Under the pieces are notes generated by a model, which saw nothing but the letters and a program-made list of their open reading frames with translations, searched no databases and was not told the DNA's origin. DNA of 64,000 nucleotides from Hyphomicrobium facile (GTDB lineage: Bacteria; Pseudomonadota; Alphaproteobacteria; Rhizobiales; Hyphomicrobiaceae): positions 186,001 through 250,000 of the forward strand of contig NZ_FPCH01000004.1 in the NCBI RefSeq assembly GCF_900116175.1, in the 5' to 3' direction. The position numbers and the translations under genes were made by a program. Positions 50,885 through 59,780 of the stretch are shown here, piece after piece. Each line of letters starts with the position of its first letter. Position 1 is the stretch's first letter.

Positions 50885-52054
50885 GTGAGCGGCGAAACGG
50901 TTCTCATCGCCGCTTTTTCCGGGCGGAGCCTCGCGCAATCCGCCCGGCGCGCCGGTTATAGACCGCTCGTCGCCGATGCCTTCGGCGATCTCGATACACA
51001 AGTCGCCGCCGAGGACTTTCGCGTTCTCGACGGCGCCATGCAAACCGGCTTCCGCACGAAACCGATCATTGCAGCGTTGACGGAGCTTTCGCAATCCGCG
51101 CGATCTGCCCCGATCGGCCTCGTCCTGGGTTCGGGCTTCGAGGATAAACCTCGTCTCGTCGCCGCACTCGCAAGCCGGTTCAAGCTGCTCGGCTCCGGCG
51201 CCTCGACCTACAAAGTCTGCAAGGACCCGCAGAGCTTCTTCGGGGTTCTCGACAGGCTCGGTATTCCGCATCCCGAAACGCGAACGTCTCCACCCGCCGA
51301 TCCGGGCGGTTGGATCTCGAAGCGTGTCGGCGGCAGTGGCGGCCGCCATATCCGTGCCTGTCACGGGCCTCAAGCCGCCAAGCCGCGCCGCTATTTCCAG
51401 AAGTTGCTCGATGGCGAACGCATTTCCGCAGGCGCCGTATTCACGCCGCAAGGAAGCGCCGTCTCACTCACGCGTCAATGGATCTCGCCGTCCGACGAGC
51501 ACCCATTTCGTTTCGGCGGTTGCGTTTCGATGCCGGACCTCGATGAACGGCTCAGCGAAGAGATATCGCGCGCCGTCCGCACCGTAGCGGCCGACATCGG
51601 CCTGCACGGCATGGCATCGTTCGATTTCCTCGTCCCATCCGCGCCGGGCGCAAACCAAGAGCGCGCAAACGAAAACTCTCGCACACCGCACCTGCTCGAA
51701 ATCAATCCCCGGCCAGGAGCGTCCCTCGACGTGCTCGACAGCGACGACGGCCAACTCTTCGCCGATCACATCGCTGCCTGGACCGCCGGGACACCCACCG
51801 CGAGGGATCCCGGCCCAGCCAAATCGGCGAAAGCCGCCGCCATCCTGCACGCCGACCGCTGGTCCATAATTCTTAATGATATTCCATGGCCCGACTGGGC
51901 TGCCGACCGGGGGCCGCCTGGCACGTTCATCCCCCTGGGCGCCCCCTTGGCGACGGCTTTGGCTGAGGCCCCGACGGCTGATGCGGCAGAAGCCCTCGCC
52001 CGCGCCCGCTTGGCGGAACTTGAAGACCTGATATACGGACACGCCAAATCCTGA
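50885..52054 (+). CDS. ATP-grasp protein of the H4MPT/methylofuran gene set
   Basis: A 389-residue ATP-grasp ligase-type protein. The N-terminal pre-ATP domain (SGETVLIAAFSGRSLAQSARRAG) is followed by FKLLGSGASTYKVCKDPQSFF, the ATP-binding GGWISKRVGGSGGRHI and the metal-binding LLEINPRPGASLDVLD. ATP-grasp enzymes join a carboxylate to an amine or thiol. In methylotrophs a homologue sits between mtdB and mch. Tyramine-glutamate ligase (MfnD) of methanofuran synthesis is also an ATP-grasp enzyme, so that role is a reasonable guess for this one. Starts at GTG 50885 with GGAG before it. Confidence 0.75.
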   Translation: MSGETVLIAAFSGRSLAQSARRAGYRPLVADAFGDLDTQVAAEDFRVLDGAMQTGFRTKPIIAALTELSQSARSAPIGLVLGSGFEDKPRLVAALASRFKLLGSGASTYKVCKDPQSFFGVLDRLGIPHPETRTSPPADPGGWISKRVGGSGGRHIRACHGPQAAKPRRYFQKLLDGERISAGAVFTPQGSAVSLTRQWISPSDEHPFRFGGCVSMPDLDERLSEEISRAVRTVAADIGLHGMASFDFLVPSAPGANQERANENSRTPHLLEINPRPGASLDVLDSDDGQLFADHIAAWTAGTPTARDPGPAKSAKAAAILHADRWSIILNDIPWPDWAADRGPPGTFIPLGAPLATALAEAPTADAAEALARARLAELEDLIYGHAKS

Positions 52055-52067
52055 CCCGGAGTTCCCA

Positions 52068-53027
52068 ATGCCAAAGCAGCCCAGCGTCTCGGCCGGCGCC
52101 GCAAAGATCGTCGACGACATCGTAGCCAACGCCGACGCACTCCGCATCTCCGTCACGAAAGGCAGCCTCGGCGAACGCCTTATCGATATGGGCGCGAACG
52201 TCATCGGCGGACTTGAAGCCGGCCGCCGTCTCGGCGAAGTCTGCATGGGCGGCCTCGGCACCGTCGCATTCACGCAATCGTCCGGCCTTCAGAATTGGCC
52301 GCTCGGCGTCGTCGTCTCCTCGAACAATCCGGTCATTGCCTGCCTCGCCAGCCAGTACGCCGGCTGGACGATCAGCGACGAAGCTTCGGGCTTCTTCGCG
52401 CTCGGCTCCGGACCGGCCCGCGCGCTGTCGCGCGTCGAAGACTTGTACAAAGAACTCGGCTACGTCGACCACCACCCGCAGGCGACGCTCGTCATCGAGG
52501 GCGATAAGGCCCCGCCGTCGGCAGTCATCGCGAAGCTGTCGACCAGCTGCGGCATCGATCCGACCGGCCTGACCATCATGTACGCGACGACCTGGAGCCT
52601 CGCCGGCACCGTGCAGATTGCAGCCCGCGTTCTCGAGGTCGCGATCCACAAAGCCCACGCCCTGCACTTCCCGCTCGAAAACATCCTCGACGGCACGGGG
52701 ACGACGCCGATCGCGCCGCCGGTTCCCGATTTCGTCAAGGCGATGGGGCGCACCAACGATGCGATCATCTATGGCGGCCGCATCCATCTCTTCGTCAAAG
52801 GTCCCGACACCGATGCGAAGCGGCTTGCAGAGAACCTGCCGTCCAGCACGTGCAGCGCCTATGGCAAACCGTTCGCCGAAATCTTCGCCGACGTTAACGG
52901 CGACTTCTATAAGATCGACCCGATGCTGTTCTCACCCGCTCAGGTGATCGTCTCGAACGTCGAGACGGGCAATTCCTTCCGCGCAGGCGAGCTGGCGCCG
53001 GAGATCGTCGATGCGAGCTTCCGCTGA
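52068..53027 (+). CDS. mch: Methenyltetrahydromethanopterin cyclohydrolase
   Basis: A 319-residue enzyme that hydrolyses methenyl-H4MPT to formyl-H4MPT. Diagnostic stretches are GERLIDMGANVIGGLEAGRR, EVCMGGLGTVAF, SGFFALGSGPARALSR and the MFSPAQVIVSNVETG end. Length fits the family (about 310-325). Start at ATG 52068 after GGAG. Its last 17 bases overlap the next gene. Confidence 0.97.
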   Translation: MPKQPSVSAGAAKIVDDIVANADALRISVTKGSLGERLIDMGANVIGGLEAGRRLGEVCMGGLGTVAFTQSSGLQNWPLGVVVSSNNPVIACLASQYAGWTISDEASGFFALGSGPARALSRVEDLYKELGYVDHHPQATLVIEGDKAPPSAVIAKLSTSCGIDPTGLTIMYATTWSLAGTVQIAARVLEVAIHKAHALHFPLENILDGTGTTPIAPPVPDFVKAMGRTNDAIIYGGRIHLFVKGPDTDAKRLAENLPSSTCSAYGKPFAEIFADVNGDFYKIDPMLFSPAQVIVSNVETGNSFRAGELAPEIVDASFR

Positions 53028-53982
53028 GATAAAGCCTGATCCTTCGGGAGCTCCAGGCGATGGTCTTCACCTCGCCCTTCTGATCGAGGAAGGGCGGGGC
53101 GAATGGCACGCGCGCCGCATCGTGCGCTCGCTCGAAGCCATGGGCGCCCGCGTTACGGTTTCCTCGCTTCCCCATTGCGCCTTCGATACCGGGCTCGAAA
53201 GCGGCATCGACATTCCGGGCTTCAAAGGCCGCTTGCCCGACGGCGTATTCGTCCGCTCGATCTCGGCGGGCACGCTCGAGCAGATCACGTTCCGGTTGGG
53301 CCTCTTGCATGCGCTGCGCGAAAGCGGCGTGCGCGTCTGGAACGATGCACGCGCCATCGAGCGCTGCGTGGATAAATCGCAAACCACGTTTCTTCTGCAC
53401 AAGAACGGCATCCCGACCCCGCGCACGCGCGTCTGCGAAACGCTTCCTCACGCCCTCGAATATACCGAAGGTCTCGATCGCCCGCTTGTCGTGAAGCCTA
53501 TCTTCGGCAGCCAGGGCAAAGGCATCGGCAGGATCGAACAGCAGAGCGAACTGCCTGCACCCGAAACCGTCGATCAGATGTACTACATGCAGGATTACGT
53601 CCCGCCGAAGGATGGCCTCTACGAAGACTGGCGCGTTCTCGCGACGAGGCATCGCGTCGTCGCGGCCATGACACGCCGGGGCACCAATTGGGTGACGAAC
53701 ATTCATCAGGGCGGCAAGGCCCGGGTCCATCTTCCCGACGCCGAGATGGTCAGCGTCTCGATGGCCGCGATGCGCGCCGTCGATGCCGATTACGCCGGCA
53801 TCGATCTCATTCGAACGGCTGATGGCGAGCTGCAGGTGTTGGAAGTCAATTCCAATCCCGCATGGCGCGGCCTACAAGGCGTGGCCGACGTCAACATCGC
53901 GTGGTCCATCGCCGAGGACTTCTTGAAAACCGTCCTTGAGCACCGCGCGGCGTCGGGCATCCCCGTCGCAGTGGAATCATGA
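53011..53982 (+). CDS. RimK-type ATP-grasp protein (orf5-like) of the H4MPT gene set
   Basis: A 323-residue ATP-grasp protein with VWNDARAIERCVDKSQTTF, the ATP-binding VVKPIFGSQGKGIGRI and the metal site ADGELQVLEVNSNPAWRGL, as in RimK and MptN-type alpha-L-glutamate ligases. Its position directly after mch matches orf5 of methylotroph H4MPT clusters. It may add glutamate or another carboxylate to a pterin or furan cofactor, which is inference. The start overlaps mch by 17 bases, and its stop overlaps the next gene by ATGA. Confidence 0.82.
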   Translation: MRASAEIKPDPSGAPGDGLHLALLIEEGRGEWHARRIVRSLEAMGARVTVSSLPHCAFDTGLESGIDIPGFKGRLPDGVFVRSISAGTLEQITFRLGLLHALRESGVRVWNDARAIERCVDKSQTTFLLHKNGIPTPRTRVCETLPHALEYTEGLDRPLVVKPIFGSQGKGIGRIEQQSELPAPETVDQMYYMQDYVPPKDGLYEDWRVLATRHRVVAAMTRRGTNWVTNIHQGGKARVHLPDAEMVSVSMAAMRAVDADYAGIDLIRTADGELQVLEVNSNPAWRGLQGVADVNIAWSIAEDFLKTVLEHRAASGIPVAVES

Positions 53983-54842
53983 AGCGCCCGCGTCAACCGG
54001 CCGAGATAACCGCGGCCTTCCTCGACGCTTGCTACGCCGAACTTAACGCGTTGAAGCCTGGCAATGTCCACCGCCATTCCGCCGGGCACGGCATGGAGGT
54101 GCTCCATTTCGAGCAGGCGGCGAAAGCCGCAGCGGGTCCGATCGCGGATCCCTCACTGAGCGTCGGCAAACGCATCCTCCGCGCAACTGAAGCAAGCGTT
54201 GCCGCGACTGGCATGAATACCAACCTCGGCATCGTGCTTCTTTGCGCGCCGCTCGCGAAAGCTGCGAGCGAGACGACGTTCGACGTCGGCCTCCGCCGCC
54301 GCCTCGGCAACATTCTTTCGGCCCTCGATGTAGCGGACGCCGAAGACGCGTTCGAAGCAATCCGCATCGCCAATCCCGCGGGCCTCGGCGCAGTCGGTGA
54401 CGGAGACGTTCGCGCTGACGCAAACCGGCTCACGCTCATTGCTGCAATGCACCTCGCCGCCGAACGCGATCGCATCGCGAACGCCTATGTGAACGTCTTC
54501 GCAGATGTTTTCGATTTCGCTTTGCCCGTCCTCCACGCAGCGCGGGCTGCGCCTGGTGCCGACCCGGCCCTATCGATAACGACGTTGCATATGTCGCTTC
54601 TGGCCGAGTTCCCCGACACACACATCACGCGGAAATACGGTCTCGAAACCGCCGTCGATGTGCAGCGCGAAGCACACGCGCTGAAGTCAAGCTGGTTTCC
54701 TGTTGCAACTGCGAAATCGCTGCCCGCGCTTCTGGACTTTGACGCAAAGTTGAAACAGAGCCGTCTCAATCCAGGTACGACTGCCGATTTTGTAGTCACC
54801 ACCCTTTTCGCCGACGCGTTAATCGAGCGGAAACACTCCTGA
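53979..54842 (+). CDS. CitG-like triphosphoribosyl-dephospho-CoA synthase family protein (orf7-like)
   Basis: A 287-residue helical protein. The opening LDACYAELNALKPGNVHRHS and later GMNTNLGIVLLCAPLA match the CitG/MdcB family, which attaches ADP-ribose-type groups to dephospho-CoA. No citrate or malonate decarboxylase genes are present; instead it sits between mch and fae, as orf7 does in methylotroph H4MPT clusters. A role in building the ribosyl part of H4MPT is plausible but unproven. Start at ATG 53979 overlaps the upstream stop. Confidence 0.85.
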   Translation: MKRPRQPAEITAAFLDACYAELNALKPGNVHRHSAGHGMEVLHFEQAAKAAAGPIADPSLSVGKRILRATEASVAATGMNTNLGIVLLCAPLAKAASETTFDVGLRRRLGNILSALDVADAEDAFEAIRIANPAGLGAVGDGDVRADANRLTLIAAMHLAAERDRIANAYVNVFADVFDFALPVLHAARAAPGADPALSITTLHMSLLAEFPDTHITRKYGLETAVDVQREAHALKSSWFPVATAKSLPALLDFDAKLKQSRLNPGTTADFVVTTLFADALIERKHS

Positions 54843-55073
54843 ATGCCGCCGCGCCCGATTTTAAGGGCTTGTCTCGTTCGTTGACCTAGGGCAATACAGG
54901 CGCCGTGTCCGCATTCGCTGCGGACCTATCCATTGTGCCTGACGCTGGTACTCATGACACCAGGGCGCCGACGTGCTTGGATATTCATCGCCAGAGCAAC
55001 ACAGCGAAATCCCGCCTTTTGACGGGGGAGCGTTGGTGCTCATATCGTTTATTTCGTGGGAGGAACCCCCCTA

Positions 55074-55586
55074 ATGGCCAAAATTAATAAAGTCATGGTC
55101 GGCGAGTCGCTCGTCGGCGACGGCAACGAAGTCGCTCACATCGACCTCATCATCGGACCGCGCGGTTCGGCTGCTGAGACGGCTTTCTGCAACGCCCTGA
55201 CGAACAACAAGGACGGCTTCACGACGCTCCTCGCCGTCATTGCGCCGAACCTGGCCTGCAAGCCGAACACGATCCTTTACAACAAGGTCACGATCAAGGA
55301 CGCCCGTCAGGCCGTTCAGATGTTCGGACCCGCTCAGTACGGCGTTGCAAAGGCCGTTCAGGACTCGGTTGCTGAAGGCGTCATCCCGGCTGCTGAAGCT
55401 GATGATCTCTACATCTGCGTTGGCGTGTTCATCCACTGGGAAGCTGCCGACGACGCCAAGATCCAGGACTACAACTACCGCGCCGTGAAGGAATCGATCG
55501 CACGCGCTGTTGCAGGCAAGCCGACGGCTGCCGAAGCAACCGCTCAGCGTAACTCGGCTCAGCATCCGTTCGCTGCTAAGACTTGA
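55074..55586 (+). CDS. fae: Formaldehyde-activating enzyme
   Basis: A 170-residue enzyme that condenses formaldehyde with H4MPT to methylene-H4MPT, the entry point of the pathway. It opens with [20 protein letters not shown], where His23 is the known catalytic base region, and has [33 protein letters not shown] and [16 protein letters not shown]. Codon choice is uniform and the AGGAGGAAC-like site is strong, typical of a highly expressed gene. A 230-base gap before it may carry its own promoter. Confidence 0.98.
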   Translation: MAKINKVMVGESLVGDGNEVAHIDLIIGPRGSAAETAFCNALTNNKDGFTTLLAVIAPNLACKPNTILYNKVTIKDARQAVQMFGPAQYGVAKAVQDSVAEGVIPAAEADDLYICVGVFIHWEAADDAKIQDYNYRAVKESIARAVAGKPTAAEATAQRNSAQHPFAAKT

Positions 55587-55707
55587 AGCGGAAACCGTCC
55601 TCAGCAGGTCGAAAACAAAAATAATACTGCCCCTCCCATGAAGGGGGGTCTGCTGCAGCGATTGGGTAGACTGCTCTCCGGCCGTTACAGCGGTTGACAA
55701 CCGAGAA

Positions 55708-55732
55708 GAAGCCAAGGCCGCAACTTGGCTTC
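55708..55732. terminator. Hairpin between convergent fae and HisA-like genes
   Basis: A perfect 9-bp stem (55708-55716 with 55724-55732) with a 7-base loop and no T-run. A G/C-rich inverted repeat CCCCTCC...GGGGGG also occurs at 55630-55648. Either may help stop the strong fae transcript. Confidence 0.45.
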
Positions 55733-55773
55733 GAACTCGGATTGAGCGGCTGCTGCCAATTCTGGACTGGACA

Positions 55774-56481
55774 TCACCGGCCGGCGACTTCCTTGAGGTC
55801 GCCGGCCGAAATTTTTCCCGAATGCAATGCCGAAGAGACGAGCGCGCCTTTGACGCCGATCTTTCGGAGCGCATCGAGATCTTCGCGATTTCGAACACCG
55901 CCGGCCGCGTAGACGCGGCGCGCGCCCGCGCGCGACACGATATCTGTGAGCTTTTGGAAATCGGGGCCTGCGTTCGCGCCAACGCGATCGAGCGTCATGA
56001 CGATGACCCGCGAGGGCCAAAGCGACGAATCGGTCAGCAGCGTCTCCGGCCCCATGAATTCGTCATGCCTGAAATCGAGAGACAGGATCGTGCGCCCCGG
56101 CGCTTCGGCGGCGATGTCGCCCCAGACGCGCGCCGTCTCGACGCTTTCCGATCCGACGACAAGGGTTGAAACAGGCGCGGCGAGTACGGCACGCGCAGCG
56201 CCGCGCGATCCCGTACCGGCATCTATCCAGATCTCGACACCCGGCAGAACATGGCTGAGCGCCTGAACGAGGTGCTTGTCGCGGCCCCGCCCCTCGATGC
56301 CGTCGAGATCGGCTAAGTAAAGTCTGCGGAACGTAAAAAGCTTAGCGAGGCCACGCGCCAGATCTACAGGGTCCGACGACGCCGCAATCGGCGTTTCGAT
56401 GGGCCGATAAGCCGAACGCTCCCCCTTGACCGCACGAACGACCTGTCCGTGCGCGACATCGATAACCGGAATTACGTCCAC
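55774..56481 (-). CDS. HisA/HisF-related TIM-barrel protein of the H4MPT gene set
   Basis: A 235-residue TIM barrel that resembles HisA: VIPVIDVAHGQVVRAVKG at the start, LYLADLDGIEGRG, TLVVGSESVE and the C-terminal VYAAGGVRNREDLDAL with GVKGALVSSALHSG. True HisA sits with other his genes; none are nearby. Related HisA-like proteins accompany H4MPT genes in methylotrophs and archaea, with unproven roles in cofactor synthesis. It is divergent from the hydantoinase-like gene, with under 60 bases between them. Confidence 0.8.
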   Translation of the reverse strand: MDVIPVIDVAHGQVVRAVKGERSAYRPIETPIAASSDPVDLARGLAKLFTFRRLYLADLDGIEGRGRDKHLVQALSHVLPGVEIWIDAGTGSRGAARAVLAAPVSTLVVGSESVETARVWGDIAAEAPGRTILSLDFRHDEFMGPETLLTDSSLWPSRVIVMTLDRVGANAGPDFQKLTDIVSRAGARRVYAAGGVRNREDLDALRKIGVKGALVSSALHSGKISAGDLKEVAGR

Positions 56482-56540
56482 TGCTTGCCTCCTCGGGCTC
56501 TCAGTGTATCACGAGCAACGATAGTGAAGTGAAGGCCCAA

Positions 56541-57551
56541 ATGACGAAGGTCACAATTGGCTTGGACGTTGGCGGCGCGCACCTCAAGGTCGCGCGCGTA
56601 GAGGACGGCCGCGTCGTCTCCGTGCACCAGATCCCCTGCCCGCTTTGGGAAGGTTTGAATCGGCTCGACCAAGCCCTCCAGGACGCCGCCACGATCATCG
56701 AAGGTCATAGCGTCTGCGCCATCACGATGACCGGCGAACTGACCGAGATCTTCGAAAGCCGCGAAGCGGGTGTTCTGGCGATCGTTCAAAGACTGCGCGA
56801 GCGCCTCCAGGGCGAGCTTCGCATTTTCATGGGCCTCAAAGGCTTCGCCGCGCCGCAAGCGGCAATCGGTGATCCGCTCTCCGTCGCATCGGCAAATTTC
56901 ATCGCAACGGCCGAGCTCGTCGCCCGCCTCCGCCCGAAGTCGCTGCTCATCGACATGGGATCGACGACGACCGACATCATCGCGTGTGATCGCCCGTTGG
57001 GCCTCACCGACGCCGAACGTCTGCAGACCGGCGAGCTGGTCTATACGGGGCTGACGCGAACGTCCGTTGCATCAATCGCGAACCGCGCGCCGCTGGCGGG
57101 CCAGTGGCAGAGTTTGGCCCGCGATGGTTTCGCGACGATGGCCGATGTGCGCCGCATCCTCGGCGATCTGCCCGATGACGTCGACCAGCATCCAACGGCT
57201 GATGGGCGCGGAAAAACCCAAGAAGAAAGTCTCGCCCGCTTCGCCCGCGGATTCGGCCGGGATGCCGAAATGCGCCACCTGCCGACGTGGCAGGTTTCTG
57301 CGGCTTATGTTTCCGAACGGCAGTTGCGATCGATTCACGACGGCGCGCTCCAAGTCCTGTCACGTCCTCGCGGCGAAGTGCGCTCCGTCGTGCTCGCCGG
57401 CATCGGCGCATCGCACGCGGAAAAAATTGCGGACCGATTGCAGCTTCCCGCATACGCATTCGGCACGCTCGTTGATGCGAGCGACGATCAGCGAGAGTGG
57501 GCGACGCGTTGCGCACCAGCCGTAGCCGTAGCACTTCTTCTGCACAAATAA
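56541..57551 (+). CDS. Hydantoinase/oxoprolinase-like ATPase of the H4MPT/methylofuran set (MfnF-like)
   Basis: A 336-residue ASKHA-fold protein: TIGLDVGGAHLKVARVEDG at the N-terminus and the phosphate loop SLLIDMGSTTTDIIA near residue 140, followed by YTGLTRT. It corresponds to the H4MPT-linked C1 transfer pathway protein of methylotrophs, homologous to archaeal MfnF, which couples the furan and tyramine-glutamate halves of methanofuran. That role here is inferred from homology and context. ATG 56541 is preferred; a GTG lies four codons upstream. Confidence 0.85.
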   Translation: MTKVTIGLDVGGAHLKVARVEDGRVVSVHQIPCPLWEGLNRLDQALQDAATIIEGHSVCAITMTGELTEIFESREAGVLAIVQRLRERLQGELRIFMGLKGFAAPQAAIGDPLSVASANFIATAELVARLRPKSLLIDMGSTTTDIIACDRPLGLTDAERLQTGELVYTGLTRTSVASIANRAPLAGQWQSLARDGFATMADVRRILGDLPDDVDQHPTADGRGKTQEESLARFARGFGRDAEMRHLPTWQVSAAYVSERQLRSIHDGALQVLSRPRGEVRSVVLAGIGASHAEKIADRLQLPAYAFGTLVDASDDQREWATRCAPAVAVALLLHK

Positions 57552-57583
57552 ATTCGGCCGCAACAGATACCGTCGCGGCCGAA
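57546..57583 (-). terminator. Terminator-like hairpin for the minus-strand small periplasmic gene
   Basis: A perfect 9-bp stem (57553-57561 with 57575-57583). On the minus strand it is followed by TTTATTTG, 24 bases after the stop of the gene at 57607. On the plus strand an A-run follows, so it works mainly in the minus direction. Confidence 0.55.
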
Positions 57584-57606
57584 CAAAAAAATCAGTGGCG
57601 AATGTC

Positions 57607-57885
57607 TCAGCCGCGTTCGCGACGGAGCCGCACGAGATCGAACGAACCGCCTTCGAGTTCCAGATCGTAAATGTGACCGTTCGCACGCTTGGCGCTATCG
57701 ATCTTCCAATTGCCATGCGACCAGCGGATCTTGCGCCATTCGACGAAGCCCATGTGCTGCAGCCTCTCCGCAACGACCGCCGGATCTTCGCGGACTTCGT
57801 CACGCGCGCTTGCAGGAAGTGCCATAGCCACACTGATAGCGGCAACGGCCGAAGCGAGCCGTACGAAACGGGAGACGTCAATCAT
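57607..57885 (-). CDS. Small periplasmic protein, PepSY-like C-terminus
   Basis: A 92-residue protein with a signal peptide (LASAVAAISVAMALPASA) and a mature part of about 65 residues: ERLQHMGFVEWRKIRWSHGN, then KIDSAKRANGHIYDLELEGGSFDLVRL. The pattern of a helix followed by YDLELEGGSFD strands is like single PepSY domains, which bind or inhibit other proteins in the periplasm. Start at ATG 57885 after AAGAAGG. It stands between the two H4MPT-related operons but need not be part of them. Confidence 0.65.
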   Translation of the reverse strand: MIDVSRFVRLASAVAAISVAMALPASARDEVREDPAVVAERLQHMGFVEWRKIRWSHGNWKIDSAKRANGHIYDLELEGGSFDLVRLRRERG

Positions 57886-58020
57886 CGAGTTCTGCCTTCT
57901 TTTCATGAATTCACTCAGGGGGTCCCGAGCATCAAACATATGAAGCCCGGATGAGTTCCCTCTATACGCATTCCACGTCAGTGAGCAACAAATGAGGCGT
58001 GCAATAAAATCGCAGCGAGA

Positions 58021-59202
58021 CTACTCGACATCCTTGAGTTGTGACTCGAGATGTTGCGTCGAAAAACCGGTAGTATTCTTCAACGCCTGATACTGTTCGC
58101 GCGCCGATACCCGATCCACGTGAGAAGATCTGACCGCCGCAATCAGAATATTCTTTGACGTGTGTTCAGTCGAAACGAACTCGATCAACTTGACTTTGTA
58201 ACCTGACGATTCAAGCAGCAGCGCTCGCGCCGCATCCGTCACGAGATCCGCCTGACGTTGCTTCAGAAGCGGATATTTTATGAGCCCGAGCAAGCCTTCG
58301 CCCGTATCTATGATCTGCGGCGCGATTTCGTGCTGGCAACAGGGTGCGGACAGGATGAGCGCGGCGTTCCCGCGAACGCCAAGCGCCATCGCATCATCCG
58401 TCGCGGTATCGCACGCATGCAGTGCGATGATGATATCGATGCCGGCGCGCGATATCCGCGACGCTTCTTCAGCAACGAAATTCAATCCGCCAAATCCGAG
58501 CTCTCGCGCAAGCCCATTACAGAACGCGACGAGTTCGGCGCGCAACTCGATACCGGCCATCTCGCAACGGTAGCCAAGTTGCGTCGTCAGATAATCGTAG
58601 AACGCGAAGGTCAGATATCCTTTGCCGGAGCCGATATCGACGACCTTGAGCGGCTCATCCTTTTTAAGATCGCTTTCCTTGATCAGATCGTCCGCAATCT
58701 CGATGAACCGGCAAATCTGACGATACTTTCCCTGCATCGACGGCTTGATACGGCCCTCGCTGTCCGCAACCTGCAGCGCCTTGAGATACGGCCTGTCGGG
58801 GGGAACGAGATATGCCTTCTTGCGATCGTGCGACGCGGGCTCCGCCGATTTCAACGTTGCCTTTCCGCTCGCCAAGTGCGGAACACCCTTGCGGCTGTAG
58901 TCGAGGCGAACGTCCCGCGCCGTCGAAAAGAGCGTGGCGCTCATATAGGTTTCGCCGATCGACGAACCGATCGCGCGCAAACCCTCGTCGATTTTGTAGG
59001 TCTTCGTTTCGTCCTTGCGCTGAAAGCTCGTGACGAGCTTCAGATGCGGCACATCCTTGAGCGTCACGATCGTCGCAATCGCCTTGCTCGCTTCGCCCGA
59101 GCCCCGAAATTTTCCGAGCGAGAGCTTGGCGAACGATCCGTCATCGATCGCGTCGGCAAAAGCCTTGATGAACGCACTCTTGGCGTCGCCGCCGGGCTTC
59201 AT
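58021..59202 (-). CDS. SAM-dependent methyltransferase coupled to the H4MPT/methylofuran operon
   Basis: A 393-residue protein. The N-terminal 150 residues are a less conserved domain; from about residue 160 a class I methyltransferase follows, with SAM motif VVDIGSGKGYLTF (about 187-199), IIALHACDTATDDAMALG and LILSAPCCQHEI, which place it in the Methyltransf_32 group. The ATG at 59202 overlaps the stop of the DUF447 gene as ATGA, so it is the last gene of the mfnB-folB-kinase-DUF447 operon. That coupling suggests it acts on an H4MPT or methylofuran intermediate, or on an rRNA/tRNA, as relatives do. The substrate is unknown. Confidence 0.78.
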   Translation of the reverse strand: MKPGGDAKSAFIKAFADAIDDGSFAKLSLGKFRGSGEASKAIATIVTLKDVPHLKLVTSFQRKDETKTYKIDEGLRAIGSSIGETYMSATLFSTARDVRLDYSRKGVPHLASGKATLKSAEPASHDRKKAYLVPPDRPYLKALQVADSEGRIKPSMQGKYRQICRFIEIADDLIKESDLKKDEPLKVVDIGSGKGYLTFAFYDYLTTQLGYRCEMAGIELRAELVAFCNGLARELGFGGLNFVAEEASRISRAGIDIIIALHACDTATDDAMALGVRGNAALILSAPCCQHEIAPQIIDTGEGLLGLIKYPLLKQRQADLVTDAARALLLESSGYKVKLIEFVSTEHTSKNILIAAVRSSHVDRVSAREQYQALKNTTGFSTQHLESQLKDVE

Positions 59203-59780
59203 AACGTCGACTTGTCGAACCGTGCCTGACGCCACGCCGAAACCTTTTCCATCAGCCATTCCCATGCCTCTTCTTCGCGCGGGCCGGCGGTCTTCGAAAT
59301 TGCGATTTCGAGATATTTCAATTCGCCTTCTATCTTCTCCGGCGGCAGCATGTTGAGCCGGGTCGTCAGCACGGCAAGTTCGATGACTGCCGCTTGCGCA
59401 CGATTGAAGCCCTGCCACGCCTTATGCATTTCCTCGTCCACGATGGAGCAAAGAAACCGCGGCCGCTGTTCATCCTCGACGATCTTCTCGACCTTCAGTT
59501 CCCAATGCGAGACGCAATCGGCGAGCCTGTCGCCTTTGATTGTTCGCGTCGGCAGCAGCGGCCAAATTTTGCGTCCCGTCACGGCCCCTGCGAAAACCCG
59601 AACGTCGTCCGTATGGCTCGCCGCCGCGACCGGATTGATGCGGAGATTGTCGAGCGTGGTCGACGGCCGGAACGGCGCAATGATCCAATACGTCCCGTCG
59701 TCGATCAGACCAAGAGGAGCGATATGCGCCTCACCTTCGGCGTTGAAGGTCGTCACGATCGTTTCGACGATACGCGGCAT
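59199..59780 (-). CDS. DUF447 family protein of the H4MPT gene set (orf22-like)
   Basis: A 193-residue protein with PRIVETIVTTFNAEGEAHIA at the N-terminus, FRPSTTLDNLRINPVAAASHTDD and HWELKVEKIVEDEQRPRF, matching DUF447, a flavin-reductase-like split-barrel family found in archaea and in H4MPT clusters of methylotrophs. An oxidoreductase role with a flavin is possible but unproven. The start shares one base with the stop of the kinase gene, and its stop overlaps the methyltransferase gene. Confidence 0.85.
   Translation of the reverse strand: MPRIVETIVTTFNAEGEAHIAPLGLIDDGTYWIIAPFRPSTTLDNLRINPVAAASHTDDVRVFAGAVTGRKIWPLLPTRTIKGDRLADCVSHWELKVEKIVEDEQRPRFLCSIVDEEMHKAWQGFNRAQAAVIELAVLTTRLNMLPPEKIEGELKYLEIAISKTAGPREEEAWEWLMEKVSAWRQARFDKSTL

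Noticed and set aside
55774-56481. Calling the HisA-like gene histidine biosynthetic hisA
   Set aside because: No other his genes are near it and it is paired with the methylofuran/H4MPT genes; a separate role is more likely, though not proven.
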